64,000 bases of DNA from Piscirickettsiaceae bacterium CG07_land_8_20_14_0_80_44_28 (lineage in GTDB: Bacteria > Pseudomonadota > Gammaproteobacteria > Thiomicrospirales > Thiomicrospiraceae), in NCBI GenBank assembly GCA_002779995.1, contig PEWX01000030.1:21249-85248 (forward strand), in the 5' to 3' direction. Both the position numbers and the translations under genes were made by a program. Below the pieces are notes generated by a model, which was given only the letters and a program-made list of their open reading frames with translations, did not search any database and was not told the origin of the DNA. Within the stretch, counting starts at the first letter, position 1, and each line of letters begins with the position of its first letter. Positions 44,003 to 55,060 of the stretch are shown piece after piece.

Positions 44003-45571
44003 CTATTGACCATCCTGTTGTGATTGAGATTGCCCATGCCATTGCAAAGTAATCATAAACGGCAATGCCTTAACCAGTTGAACACTCTCGCCTTCAACTT
44101 GCAGTGACTTTTGTAAATTTCGATCTAGCGGTTCTTGTGTTAGCGTCACCTCTACATTGCCAAGCCGATGTAAAGCGGCAACAAAATGATCGACCCATTC
44201 AACGGGCTGCTGATAACTCTGATCAAATGGAAAAACCCACCCCTTCAATTCTGCCATGACGGCTGGCGAGTCCAATTTATTGACTTTTTGCCAGTGTAAA
44301 CTGTCTACTAAAATATGCGGGTGTAGTGCCACAATTTCACTCAACCTAACCATGTCTAAACCAGCCAATTTGCGGGTCTGGCTAGCGATAATCAATTCAG
44401 AAAACTCAACGGTTGCCTTAACATCCTCCGCATCATAGGGCAATTTTATGTCACTTTGTAAGCGTTGTTTCTCGGAAATAAGGTGTATTTTTTGTTCATC
44501 AAACAATGACTGTTTCTCACTGAGCCAATAAAACTGAACGGCTTGCGCGATCAACAAAGCCAAGCCGAAAATAACAACACCAACCCAAGATACCGTTAAA
44601 ATAGCTCGGCTTAGCGCCAATAACCGATGTTTTCTAACATAATCCCAATGATAAAAAGAAGCCGGGTGATGCTTAAGCGCCAACTCAGATAATGCATGAA
44701 TCTCCACCCCATCATCGCTGCTAGCAGATAGTTTTAACAACTCAGCGAAACAGCCTTGTTTCGCAAACCAGGTTCCCGCCTGCCAACTTGAATCAGCAAT
44801 CGTCTGTTGATAATAAGACACCAGGTCAGCTTCTGCTTCAGATAAGAGACTTAAATAAACAAAGCTCAATGGCAAACGATAGGCTAATAGCTTTTGGTTA
44901 TATAAATACTTAATGGCAACTTGTATTTCACGTTTTAATTGCTGATAAATTAAAGGTTCTGATTCCAGCTCATCATCGAGTGTCACCGAACGGCTAATGC
45001 GTAACTCACCTGCCAAAAAAAACAACTGGCGAAACCGAAAAGTATCTTCTCTCACAACCAGCATCAATGGCATTTTTAACTGTTTATTGGCAATTTTTAA
45101 TCTGGGCGCTAACTGTTTAAAAAATAAGGTTTGCAATAAAAATGCATGAGAATAGAGATGGGTGACAGATAATTGATGCGCTTCCAATAATTCTAAAAAT
45201 TGAACCAAAGCCGGTGATTTTAAAATACTGGCCACCAGTACAAGTTGCTCATTTCGACTACCGGATTTTTGGAAAATCGGTAACCATTGACAATGCACAA
45301 ACAAACCACCATTGGTTTTTGCTTTTGAAATTAAGCGCTTTTCATAAGCGCCCTTTTCCCAAGGCAGTAATTTTGGCACCCACTCATATTGCAGATTTTC
45401 GTCAATAAAATCGAATATAATTTGAAGGCTGACAGACTTTGATAAACCGCTGACAAACTTCTCAAGTTCGTCTTCATTTTTCCAGTCAACCCTTTCAGGC
45501 AAATGCACGCTTCCTTTGGAAGGTTGCACAACCAGCAACACGTCATCTTTTACATAAAGGATCAATTTCAT
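44003..45571 (-). CDS. MshI-like (GspL/PilM-PilN-type) pilus assembly protein
   Basis: A 522-residue protein. A cytosolic part (1-320) in the position of the actin-like GspL/PilM domain is followed by one membrane helix (about 325-350), a short coiled coil and a periplasmic PilN-like domain. At 522 residues it is longer than typical MshI proteins. Its ATG shares a base with the mshG stop (TAATG). Recognition rests mainly on topology and on its place next to the MshJ-like gene. Confidence 0.62.
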   Translation of the reverse strand: MKLILYVKDDVLLVVQPSKGSVHLPERVDWKNEDELEKFVSGLSKSVSLQIIFDFIDENLQYEWVPKLLPWEKGAYEKRLISKAKTNGGLFVHCQWLPIFQKSGSRNEQLVLVASILKSPALVQFLELLEAHQLSVTHLYSHAFLLQTLFFKQLAPRLKIANKQLKMPLMLVVREDTFRFRQLFFLAGELRISRSVTLDDELESEPLIYQQLKREIQVAIKYLYNQKLLAYRLPLSFVYLSLLSEAEADLVSYYQQTIADSSWQAGTWFAKQGCFAELLKLSASSDDGVEIHALSELALKHHPASFYHWDYVRKHRLLALSRAILTVSWVGVVIFGLALLIAQAVQFYWLSEKQSLFDEQKIHLISEKQRLQSDIKLPYDAEDVKATVEFSELIIASQTRKLAGLDMVRLSEIVALHPHILVDSLHWQKVNKLDSPAVMAELKGWVFPFDQSYQQPVEWVDHFVAALHRLGNVEVTLTQEPLDRNLQKSLQVEGESVQLVKALPFMITLQWHGQSQSQQDGQ

Positions 45572-46776
45572 TAGGTTACCTGAGAAATGGTGTCATATAC
45601 CGGGCCCAGAACAGCCATCATCACCCAACCGACCACAATCGCCATAATGACCGTTAACAACGGTTCGATAGCCGGCTCAATTTTATCAATCATATCTTTG
45701 GCTTCTTGCTCATAATATTCGCTCACATTATGCAACGCATCGTCCATATTACCACTTTGCTCACCCACCTTAACCATACGGATTGCCATAGAGGGAAAAA
45801 ACTCGGTTTGCGTATAGGCTTTGTAAATCATTTCCCCTTCTTCAATTAAGCGAATGGATTCATTAATACGCTGTTCTAAATCAGCATTTTCAGTCACCAC
45901 CGATGCTAACCGCATACTGGCGTTGAAATTCATCCCTGCTCGATACATCACAGCGAGTGCGCTGGCAAATCGGGCGATTTTCAAGTTATATAAAACCTTA
46001 CCAATCACCGGTAATTTAAAAATAAAGCCATCAAACTGGACTCGGAATTGCGTTGATTTCTTGAGCCACCATTTCAAAATAAACACCACAATAAAAGGAA
46101 ATAAAAGCATTTCTAAAATATGATGCTGCACAAAATTGGACGTCGCAATTAATGAGGTGGTGGCAAAACTCAGTTCGCCGCCCATTTCTTTAATAAACCC
46201 CAATAATTCCGGCACCACAAACAACATTAACAACATCACGACGCTCAATACGACAGTACCGACAATCGCGGGATAGATCATCACTTTTTTTGCCTTGGAC
46301 ACCAAGCTTTCTTCCCACTTTAACATCGATTCCAAATTTGACAATACCTGGTCTAATTGCCCGGTTTTCTCGCCTACAGCGACCAATGAGATATAGACTT
46401 TTCCAAATATTTTTTCATGCTCTCGCAACGCCTCGGCAAATTCAGCCCCGCCTTCCATTGACTCATAAATGGAGGCAACAATCTCTCGAACAGCAACATT
46501 TTCATAGGTTCGTTTTAAATCGTCTAATATATCCATTAATGGCACACCCGCCTTCAGCAATTGCCGAAACTGTGACGTTAAGATAATTAAATCGCGGCGT
46601 TTGACCACTTTTCTTTTGAACGAAAAATGAAATAATGTCGATTTTTCTTTTAGCGCAATGATCTCAATATGGGCTTCACGAAGGCGCTGCTCTAAATCCA
46701 GTTCATTGGCAGCTTGCATCTCCCCTCGAACCCGTTTGCCTTGCTGATTAATGCCTTGATATTGATAGTTTGGCAA
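45571..46776 (-). CDS. mshG: MshG: type II secretion/type IV pilus inner-membrane platform protein
   Basis: A 401-residue GspF/PilC-family platform. Two GspF domains: LTSQFRQLLKAGVPLMDIL, VYISLVAVGEKTGQLDQVLSNLE, and later FASALAVMYRAGMNF, IRMVKVGEQSGNMDDALHNV. Three membrane segments lie at about 170-195, 220-240 and 370-395. It follows mshE by 9 nt and passes force from that ATPase to pilin assembly. It is closer to GspF/MshG than to twitching-pilus PilC by context. Confidence 0.9.
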   Translation of the reverse strand: MPNYQYQGINQQGKRVRGEMQAANELDLEQRLREAHIEIIALKEKSTLFHFSFKRKVVKRRDLIILTSQFRQLLKAGVPLMDILDDLKRTYENVAVREIVASIYESMEGGAEFAEALREHEKIFGKVYISLVAVGEKTGQLDQVLSNLESMLKWEESLVSKAKKVMIYPAIVGTVVLSVVMLLMLFVVPELLGFIKEMGGELSFATTSLIATSNFVQHHILEMLLFPFIVVFILKWWLKKSTQFRVQFDGFIFKLPVIGKVLYNLKIARFASALAVMYRAGMNFNASMRLASVVTENADLEQRINESIRLIEEGEMIYKAYTQTEFFPSMAIRMVKVGEQSGNMDDALHNVSEYYEQEAKDMIDKIEPAIEPLLTVIMAIVVGWVMMAVLGPVYDTISQVT

Positions 46777-46785
46777 ACAACACTC

Positions 46786-48468
46786 CTAAACCAATTCGGT
46801 TAAATCGACAATACGACTAATTTCTTCCAGAGTGGTTTCTCCGGCGCGAACCCGTCGTAAAGCATTATGTAACATAGACGTATAGCCCTGTTCAAGGGCT
46901 TTCTCTAACATAGCATGCTGTGATGCTTGGCCTAACAACATATCATCCAATTCCTCATTAAACCTCAGCGTCTCCAGAACCGCTAAACGTCCTTTAAAAC
47001 CGACGCCACCACACAAATCACACCCTTTTGCTTTATACAAAACCACTTGCTCATTATCATTAAAGCCGACCAATTTTTTTTCAAAGGCATCGGGTTCATA
47101 AGGCTCTCGACAGTGCGGACACAAGCGTCGCGTTAGACGCTGCGCCATGATACCGATAATATTACCTGACAAAATAGAAGGTGAAATACCAATATCTAAC
47201 AGTCTCGGAATGGCTCCAATGGCGGAATTGGTGTGCAACGTTGCAAACACCTGATGCCCGGTCATCGCCGCTCGTAAAGCCATTTCTGCCGTTTCACCAT
47301 CGCGAATTTCCCCAATCAAAATAATATCAGGGTCTTGTCGCATCAACGAACGTATGCCTGCTGCAAAGGTCATGCCGATTTCTTCATTAATAGCCGTTTG
47401 GCGAATTCGGTTCATTGGATATTCAACCGGATCTTCCAGAGTCATAATATTCACCCCCTCGTCATTCACTTCATTTAACATTGAATACAAGGTGGTGGTT
47501 TTACCAGAGCCGGTTGGCCCGGTCACCAATAAAATACCGGTTGGCCTAGACATCATCAACCGCAATTCACGAAGACTGTGAGGATCCAACCCTAAGTCAT
47601 CTAAAGGGATAATCCCTTTATCTCTATCTAAAATACGTAATACAAAATTTTCGCCATGCGACCCGGGTAAGGATGAGACCCGAAAATCAATTTCTCGGCC
47701 ATGCACTAACAAATCCATGCGCCCGTCTTGTGGCATTCTTTGGTCGGTTAAATCGAGATTGGACATCACTTTCAATCGAACCACCAATGCCGACCAAAAC
47801 GACTTATGCAACAAACGGATTTGCTGCAAAACGCCGTCGATACGATAGCGAATTCGAATGTAGTATTCCTCGGGTTCAAAGTGAATATCAGAGGCTCCTT
47901 TTTTGACCGCATCGGTCAAAATATTATCCACCAATCGCACCATCGGTTGAGAATATTCAGTCTGTTCTCCCGACAAAAAAACTTCAGCTTGACCCGTTTC
48001 TAATTCACGAATAATGCCATCAATCGATAATTCATAACCATAAAAATGGTCAATCGCATATTGAATTTCATTCTCGACCACCAACACAGGTTCAAGATAA
48101 AGTGAACGCTTTATATGTCGTTTAATTTTATCCAAAAGTAAAATATCATCCGGACTGGACATGGCAATTTTTAAATGATCGTCAGTCAAGCTAATCGGCA
48201 TCACCAGATGCGTGCGGGCAAAGGACTCGGAGATTAACGCTAAAGCAGCCCCATCTGGTAGTACGCCTTTAAGCGACATAGATGAAAACCCAACCACATC
48301 GCCAATAATTTCACGCGAAACTTCCGCTGACAAAAACCCTAAGGTAATTAAAACCTCGCCCAGTTTTTTGCCGGATATTTTTTGTTCTTTTAATGCGACT
48401 CTCAGTTCATCTTGAGTAATATAACCTTCATCAACCAATTTATCGCCAAATAGCTGATGTTGACTCAC
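46786..48468 (-). CDS. mshE: MshE: pilus extension ATPase with N-terminal MshEN domain
   Basis: A 560-residue GspE/PilB-type hexameric ATPase. The N-terminal MshEN region shows two copies of the c-di-GMP-binding pattern, at residues 6-29 and 35-58, but the leading Arg of the first copy is Leu (LFG instead of RLG) and that of the second is Lys. The ATPase part has Walker A GPTGSGKTT, an Asp box, LMRQDPDIILIGEIRD and a tetracysteine zinc site (CPHC, CDLC). The GTG start overlaps the upstream stop (GTGA). Confidence 0.92.
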   Translation of the reverse strand: MSQHQLFGDKLVDEGYITQDELRVALKEQKISGKKLGEVLITLGFLSAEVSREIIGDVVGFSSMSLKGVLPDGAALALISESFARTHLVMPISLTDDHLKIAMSSPDDILLLDKIKRHIKRSLYLEPVLVVENEIQYAIDHFYGYELSIDGIIRELETGQAEVFLSGEQTEYSQPMVRLVDNILTDAVKKGASDIHFEPEEYYIRIRYRIDGVLQQIRLLHKSFWSALVVRLKVMSNLDLTDQRMPQDGRMDLLVHGREIDFRVSSLPGSHGENFVLRILDRDKGIIPLDDLGLDPHSLRELRLMMSRPTGILLVTGPTGSGKTTTLYSMLNEVNDEGVNIMTLEDPVEYPMNRIRQTAINEEIGMTFAAGIRSLMRQDPDIILIGEIRDGETAEMALRAAMTGHQVFATLHTNSAIGAIPRLLDIGISPSILSGNIIGIMAQRLTRRLCPHCREPYEPDAFEKKLVGFNDNEQVVLYKAKGCDLCGGVGFKGRLAVLETLRFNEELDDMLLGQASQHAMLEKALEQGYTSMLHNALRRVRAGETTLEEISRIVDLTELV

Positions 48469-50480
48469 CGAACTGTCTCCACCAGATATTGGTTAATGGC
48501 TAATAGCCTCGACTTAATTTGCTGTTGAAGCCGAGGATTGTCATCACGCGTTTTAGCCAGTGCCTGCTCATAGTAAGTCTTCGCCAAATCATACTGCCCC
48601 AATCGATCGAGCGATACCGCTAAATTATGCGCATAATGGCCATTTTCAGGGGCTAATTGGTAGGCTTTAAAATAATATTTTTGAGCATCGACCCAATTTT
48701 GATTACGTGCGAACTGATGACCCAACGCCGAGGATAAGGGGGCTGCTTTCGGGAAACGCTGCATTAAATCTTGTAACTTTCTAACAATACCCACCTCATT
48801 ATTCATTGAAGCTTGCAAGCTCGCTTCCGCAATTAACGCATCTGCATTATTCGGGCTTGCTTTCAAAATCTTTTGATACAGTCTTAACGCTTTTTGCGAC
48901 TCCCCTTTTTTGGCAGCCGTTGCCGCCAAACCAAACAAAACCGGTAAACTTTCCGGATCGGCCTGATAGGCTTGTTGATAATAAGACTCAGCCGCTGCGA
49001 AGTCTCCCTTGCGATAGGCTTGATAGCCATCATAAACTTCGGTATTTGGCTTCAAAGCTTCAATATGCAATTTAGGGTTGCTCGCAGCGGTTTTTTGTAA
49101 CGTCTTGCCGGCGGCAAGGTGATTGTTTCGATCCGCATTGGCATCAGGCGTTTTTTTATCTGGTTTTGCTATTTTTTTGACAGGCACTTTTGTTGAATTT
49201 TTTACGGTCTCTTCCGCTAACTCTTTTGCCATTTTTTGACCCGCCGTCAGCTTTTCGGAATTCGCTTGTTGATGATTTGCTGAATCAGCGTCCAGCACAC
49301 TATTAGTCATGGGGGACGTATCGCCAGATTGCTGAACAGATTGATCTTGCTGCTGTAAGGATTGCGAAGCCTTAAGGACGGTATTATCCTCACCGGAAGA
49401 AGGTTTGTTAACGGGCAAGGTCTTTTGGGTGAGGGACTGATAAGGTCGTAAGGCTTGATCCACTAATAAGGCTTCACGCTCATAAACGGTTAACCCATAA
49501 TATCCCAACCCCACCACCACAAGCACAGCGAGCAACCCCCACCAATGTTTGATTGAAAAAACAGCATTATTTGTTTTTGGGGATAACGTCGTTTGCAACA
49601 CATTTTGCATCCGCGCTTGATCTTCTTTAACAGAAGAATCGGATTGTTGATACCCGGGGATTTGATCCAAACTCCATTGTTCTGACTGCGTTGAGTCCGT
49701 TGGCGCATGACCAGAACCCCCAGATTCAGCACGCCCCGGAGAGGCTGTGGCATCAGGCTCGGCTTGCTGATCAGTAACCTTTAGAGACAAATCGGCTGAT
49801 GGCGAATCCCCCTCATTTAATGCTAAGCTGGTTTCTAAATCCAAACGCGGTTGCGATTGCGACTCAACGTTATCTCCGGCCATTTTCAAGACATTGAATT
49901 CAGTGTTCTCCACACTCGTTGACAAGTCGTCTTGCTCAATGGCTTCGGTCTTGTTCTGAAGGTTCAAAACTGCGTTAGGGGTTTCTTTGACAGGGGTATT
50001 ATCACTTTGATTTAAGGCGCCATGAGGTTTTTCACCCGCCATTGACCCTTTCGGCTGAAGTTCAGGTGAATTCGGGGCTTCATCTGTTGCTGCTGACAAA
50101 TCGCTCATCGATGAGTCTGCTGCTTCAGAGGGCTCACTTTCATCGGTTAAAGGCGCTATATGTGCTTCGTTAAGTGGGTCTTCTATTGTGATGTCGTCGA
50201 CAAAATTCAAATCGACCCCCTCATTCAAATGCGCTGATTCTTCTTTTTCATCTGCTAAAGGAGACACCGCCATTTCTGGCGAAGCATCCATTCCTTCAGC
50301 AAAATTAAGTTGAAAAGGGGATTGTTTCGGCTCGGTATCGGATGATAAGGACGGACTCAGGTCACGACCGGCAGTGCGTTCATCTTGATCAACTTTTACA
50401 GGAGAACCTTTTAATGACGCGCCACCTTTTTTTTGTTTTTCTTCTGCAGCTTTTTTTAGGGCAGCTAATAATGCACTCAT
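48465..50480 (-). CDS. mshN: MshN-like TPR protein
   Basis: A 671-residue bitopic protein. A cytosolic, acidic, low-complexity N terminus (1-310) precedes a membrane helix at about 312-332. A Gln/Lys-rich linker and at least four TPR units (about 475-650: AYRKGDFAAAESYYQQAYQAD, AATAAKKGESQKALRLYQKIL and similar) are in the periplasm. MshN occupies this place in MSHA clusters. It lies between the secretin (5 nt upstream) and mshE. Confidence 0.78.
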   Translation of the reverse strand: MSALLAALKKAAEEKQKKGGASLKGSPVKVDQDERTAGRDLSPSLSSDTEPKQSPFQLNFAEGMDASPEMAVSPLADEKEESAHLNEGVDLNFVDDITIEDPLNEAHIAPLTDESEPSEAADSSMSDLSAATDEAPNSPELQPKGSMAGEKPHGALNQSDNTPVKETPNAVLNLQNKTEAIEQDDLSTSVENTEFNVLKMAGDNVESQSQPRLDLETSLALNEGDSPSADLSLKVTDQQAEPDATASPGRAESGGSGHAPTDSTQSEQWSLDQIPGYQQSDSSVKEDQARMQNVLQTTLSPKTNNAVFSIKHWWGLLAVLVVVGLGYYGLTVYEREALLVDQALRPYQSLTQKTLPVNKPSSGEDNTVLKASQSLQQQDQSVQQSGDTSPMTNSVLDADSANHQQANSEKLTAGQKMAKELAEETVKNSTKVPVKKIAKPDKKTPDANADRNNHLAAGKTLQKTAASNPKLHIEALKPNTEVYDGYQAYRKGDFAAAESYYQQAYQADPESLPVLFGLAATAAKKGESQKALRLYQKILKASPNNADALIAEASLQASMNNEVGIVRKLQDLMQRFPKAAPLSSALGHQFARNQNWVDAQKYYFKAYQLAPENGHYAHNLAVSLDRLGQYDLAKTYYEQALAKTRDDNPRLQQQIKSRLLAINQYLVETVR

Positions 50481-50485
50481 ATCAA

Positions 50486-52189
50486 TTAATTGCTTTGGGT
50501 TTGCATAAAGGGTTTGAGCCCTTGTAAATCGCCATGATTCACATCCGGGTTATAAACGATAATAGGACGAATGAAAATAATCAGCTCTGATTTCGTCACC
50601 CGATCATCACGATACGAAAAAAGGTCTCCTAACCAAGGAATTTGACTTAACCCGGGTATACCCGTCCGACTCTTATCGTTGGTATCTTGAATTAACCCGC
50701 CAATAATGGCCGTTTGGCGATTTCGCAACCTCAGCACGGAATCCATCTCCCTTTCCTGAATAATCGGTACTTGACTGACCACATTCTCACGGGCGAGATC
50801 TGGGTTAGGATCATTCACATACCCGACAATTCGGGACAAGGTTGGCCGAATATTTAAAGAAATTTCATCTTCACTGATAAAAGGAGTGACGTGCATCATA
50901 AAACCAACCGGAACCGTATGGACAGTGGTTTCAAAAGTAGTGATACCGGCACTCGTTGCGGTTGCGGTTTCGCGATTGACATCAACCGTAAAATAGACTT
51001 CATTATTGACGACCTTTAATAAAGCCGCTTGATTATTCATGGCCATAATTTTAGGACTGGATAGCACCTTGGCATCGCCAAATTGCTGTAACATTTTAAT
51101 GCCTAAGTTAAAGTTCCAATCCCCTAAACTCGACACATTGACTGAAAAGTTTGGATTGGTTGATAAATTGGTTCCCAATAAATTTTGGCCAATATCTGAC
51201 GTTCCCTGCGCCGTGGATTTGAGAGCGCTCCAATCCACACCCGCTTGATACTGGTCGCTCAACTCCACCTCTATGACCGTCGCCTCAATTAAAACCTGCT
51301 TATTGGTTCGGTGTAAAATGGTTTGCAAATAACGTTGAATTTGTTGATGTTGGTTGTCCGTGGTATAAACGGTCAACATTCCCGCTTCTTTATTGGTCAT
51401 CACATTGGTAAGCACCGAGGATTGCTCACCCTCAGTCGATGTCGCCTCTTCAGCGACATCTGTATTGGCGGTATCAGTTGTTTGTGTTGAAGCCGATTGG
51501 TTTTCGAGCCGAGCCATCGCAGAAATATTGGTTTTTAAGGTTTGCCAAAAATCATGGGTTGCCGAAGACTCCAATGTAAATTTGCTGGCATCCTCACCCG
51601 AACTGCTCGCTGTTCCGGCGACATTGCCAACAGACATTTTCATCACCGTTAAATCATTTATGTGTTTAACGACATTAACATAATCAATTTCATAACTTTT
51701 CCAAAAGGGTTGATCTAAGCGAACCTTTATCGTATTGCCGACCACTTCATAAATAGCCCCCACTTGTTGAACAACGCGTTGCATAATAGGCTCTAAAGGT
51801 TGGTCAATGGCATTAATGGATATATTGCCTTGCACATTAGCGGCCAAGTCGAGTTGCATACCGGCATCCTTGGCTAAATTAAATAATAAATCACCCACCG
51901 GCACATCAATCGCCGAAACGCTATAGCGTTTGGGAGGGGTGAATTGACTCGGGTCAATATTAATCGCTTCCATGGTCACTAAATCAGGAATGGACGCTAT
52001 ACTCTCCCCGGAATCTGCTAGCGATTGCTCAGGCGACAAATGTCCCTTCACCTCAAATTGCTTGGCGACTTTGGGAGCCAAAGGCTCTCTTTTAACCGAT
52101 TCCGCGCCACTACAACCAATCAAAAGCGTCACGATTAAAAAAACACCAAAGCCCATGCTGACTTTAAAAAATGGGAATATTTTATTCAT
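50486..52189 (-). CDS. mshL: MshL: outer-membrane secretin
   Basis: Forms the outer-membrane pore for the pilus. I use ATG 52189 (MNKIFPFFKVSMG). A TTG five codons earlier directly follows the upstream stop. It has 567 residues, with lipobox LIGC and the lipidated Cys at 26. A STN-like domain (PVGDLLFNLAKDAGMQLDL) and N domains precede the secretin core (VEATVIEVELSDQYQAGVDW, VPIIQEREMDSVLRLRNRQTAIIGGLIQD). The protein pairs with MshM and MshK. Confidence 0.9.
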   Translation of the reverse strand: MNKIFPFFKVSMGFGVFLIVTLLIGCSGAESVKREPLAPKVAKQFEVKGHLSPEQSLADSGESIASIPDLVTMEAINIDPSQFTPPKRYSVSAIDVPVGDLLFNLAKDAGMQLDLAANVQGNISINAIDQPLEPIMQRVVQQVGAIYEVVGNTIKVRLDQPFWKSYEIDYVNVVKHINDLTVMKMSVGNVAGTASSSGEDASKFTLESSATHDFWQTLKTNISAMARLENQSASTQTTDTANTDVAEEATSTEGEQSSVLTNVMTNKEAGMLTVYTTDNQHQQIQRYLQTILHRTNKQVLIEATVIEVELSDQYQAGVDWSALKSTAQGTSDIGQNLLGTNLSTNPNFSVNVSSLGDWNFNLGIKMLQQFGDAKVLSSPKIMAMNNQAALLKVVNNEVYFTVDVNRETATATSAGITTFETTVHTVPVGFMMHVTPFISEDEISLNIRPTLSRIVGYVNDPNPDLARENVVSQVPIIQEREMDSVLRLRNRQTAIIGGLIQDTNDKSRTGIPGLSQIPWLGDLFSYRDDRVTKSELIIFIRPIIVYNPDVNHGDLQGLKPFMQTQSN

Positions 52190-52204
52190 AGATACTGTTT
52201 TCAA

Positions 52205-53689
52205 TTAAAGGTTATTTCCTGATTGTTTTAACTGCTGTATTTTGAGTTGCAAATTGGCAAGGGGGTTAATTTGCCAGGCTTTAATTTGAGAAACTGAGAT
52301 TAAATCCTGCTGCTTTTGTTGTAACCCTTTTAAATCGGTAATACGCGGATCATATATCAATTGATATTGATACACTTTATTCGTCAAGTCCACTTCAAAC
52401 AAAGCGAAAAGATAGCGTCGATTGGTTAAATAGAGCCGACTTTTGATTTGATGATAAATTTTATCAAAGGTCGCAATGGGCATCGGTGCCATGACAATAA
52501 AAAGCGCCTGTGGGGATTTCGCTTGCAGATGCGCTTGGGTTTTTTGTTGTAAATCAGCCATTTCAACCAATTGAGACAAGGGAATATTTAAGGTGCTTGC
52601 CAAATCACTGGGGCGATAAAGTCCGACATCGGCGCTTTTATCAAATTTGTCGGCAACACCATCGGTTGCAACCGATGGCTTAGACGGCTCAAAATCGGCC
52701 AGGCCTGGCGGTTTTTCAGGCGCTGAAAACTCCTCAGACGCGATTAAATCCGGCTGTGCCAATAAATTGAACCAGGTGACTTTTATCGGTAACAATACAA
52801 CCGTTATAATGGCTACCAGTGCCACTATCGCAACCATCATCCAGCCGCCTTTTCGCTTAAATGGTTTACCCGTAGCCATTGACGGTAGGTCATATTCCGA
52901 CAATAAGTTTTTAAAGTGCTGTGGCTTGAGTTTATTGTCGCCCTTTGAAAAAGCCACCATTAGCAACTTATCGGCCAACAAATTTATCGATCTCGGTAGT
53001 CCTTGCGTTAACTGTTGAATACGACGCGCCAGTTTTAACGTAAATAAATCCTGCCCCATATAACCCGCCACTCGCATTCGATAATTCAAGTACTGCATCA
53101 CCTCTTCTGCCTTGAGGGCGGGGATGGCGACACTGCAAGCAATCCGATCTTTAAGCGGCTTAACACGTGGGTCGTTTAACGTTAGATCCAATTCCGGTTG
53201 ACCAAACAACACAATTTGCAGCAACTTATCCTCACCCGTTTCTAAATTACCCAATAGACGAATTTCTTCTAAGGTATCCAGCGTCATCGCTTGAGCTTCA
53301 TCCACCAACATGACCACCCGTCGATTTTGTGCATATTCCGACAACAGAAACTGATTAAGTCGATTCATCAGATCCAATTTGGTATCGCTGGCTAAGGTTT
53401 CAATGCGCAACTCTGAGCAAATAAATTTCAGAAAATCTATTGAAGAAAGGTTTGGTGACGAAATATAAATTTTTTGATAGGAATCAGCGAGTTTTTCAGC
53501 CAGCAATCTCAATAAGGTGGTCTTGCCCACACCCACTTCACCCACGACTTTAATAATGCCATCCCCGCGCTCTATCGAATACAAAAGTGCGTGCGCAATA
53601 TCATCACGAGCTGCATGGGTATAAAAAAAACTTAAATCAGGAGATATTTTAAAGGGAAGTTTCTTTAAGCCGAAAAACGAGCAATACAT
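52205..53689 (-). CDS. mshM: MshM: AAA ATPase (ExeA type)
   Basis: A 494-residue ExeA/GspA-like protein. The ATPase domain comes first (MYCSFFGLKKLPFKISPDL, Walker A GEVGVGKTT at 50-58, Walker B VVMLVDEAQAM), then one membrane helix (about 283-303) and a periplasmic tail. Relatives help insert the secretin through the cell wall. It is the first gene of the pilus cluster. A palindrome encodes Pro-Pro-Gly-Leu-Ala in the periplasmic linker. Confidence 0.9.
   Translation of the reverse strand: MYCSFFGLKKLPFKISPDLSFFYTHAARDDIAHALLYSIERGDGIIKVVGEVGVGKTTLLRLLAEKLADSYQKIYISSPNLSSIDFLKFICSELRIETLASDTKLDLMNRLNQFLLSEYAQNRRVVMLVDEAQAMTLDTLEEIRLLGNLETGEDKLLQIVLFGQPELDLTLNDPRVKPLKDRIACSVAIPALKAEEVMQYLNYRMRVAGYMGQDLFTLKLARRIQQLTQGLPRSINLLADKLLMVAFSKGDNKLKPQHFKNLLSEYDLPSMATGKPFKRKGGWMMVAIVALVAIITVVLLPIKVTWFNLLAQPDLIASEEFSAPEKPPGLADFEPSKPSVATDGVADKFDKSADVGLYRPSDLASTLNIPLSQLVEMADLQQKTQAHLQAKSPQALFIVMAPMPIATFDKIYHQIKSRLYLTNRRYLFALFEVDLTNKVYQYQLIYDPRITDLKGLQQKQQDLISVSQIKAWQINPLANLQLKIQQLKQSGNNL
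52699..52708. repeat. CCAGGCCTGG palindrome inside mshM
   Basis: Exact copy with flanks AAAATCGG and CGGTTTTTC, in the low-constraint linker of MshM, read as Pro-Pro-Gly-Leu-Ala. Confidence 0.9.
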
Positions 53690-53871
53690 AAAATATCAGT
53701 TCCACACTTTTGAACGCCTATACAATTAATTAAGGCTGGATATAAAAAAACACCCTGTAAAAATCACTTTATTAGCATATATACTTTTTATCATCATATC
53801 TTACCAACTTTCCCATTTGAGAACCAAAAAAATACAGTTATCCAACACAATAGCGAATCTATAGCCGTTAC

Positions 53872-53899
53872 AAAAAAACCCGCAAAAGCGGGTTTTTTT
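53872..53899. terminator. Intrinsic terminator after ilvC
   Basis: AAAAAACCCGC and GCGGGTTTTTT around an AAAA loop. The minus-strand hairpin with its U-run lies about 100 nt after the ilvC stop and also works in the other direction. The remaining sequence of the 311-nt gap (53690-54000) should contain the mshM promoter. A weak TTGGTA with TATATA-like sequence at about 53810-53780 is the best I see. Confidence 0.82.
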
Positions 53900-54000
53900 C
53901 ATAACGATCTTTTAAGCAGTCCATTCATTGAACTTAAGGCACTTAATTAATAGCCATAATAGTCATCAAATAAGCGTATCACCCTCAAAAAAGATAAAAA

Positions 54001-55026
<1,026 letters not shown>

Positions 55027-55060
55027 TTAAATTAAGTTAAAAATAGAGTTTGGGGGGAAT

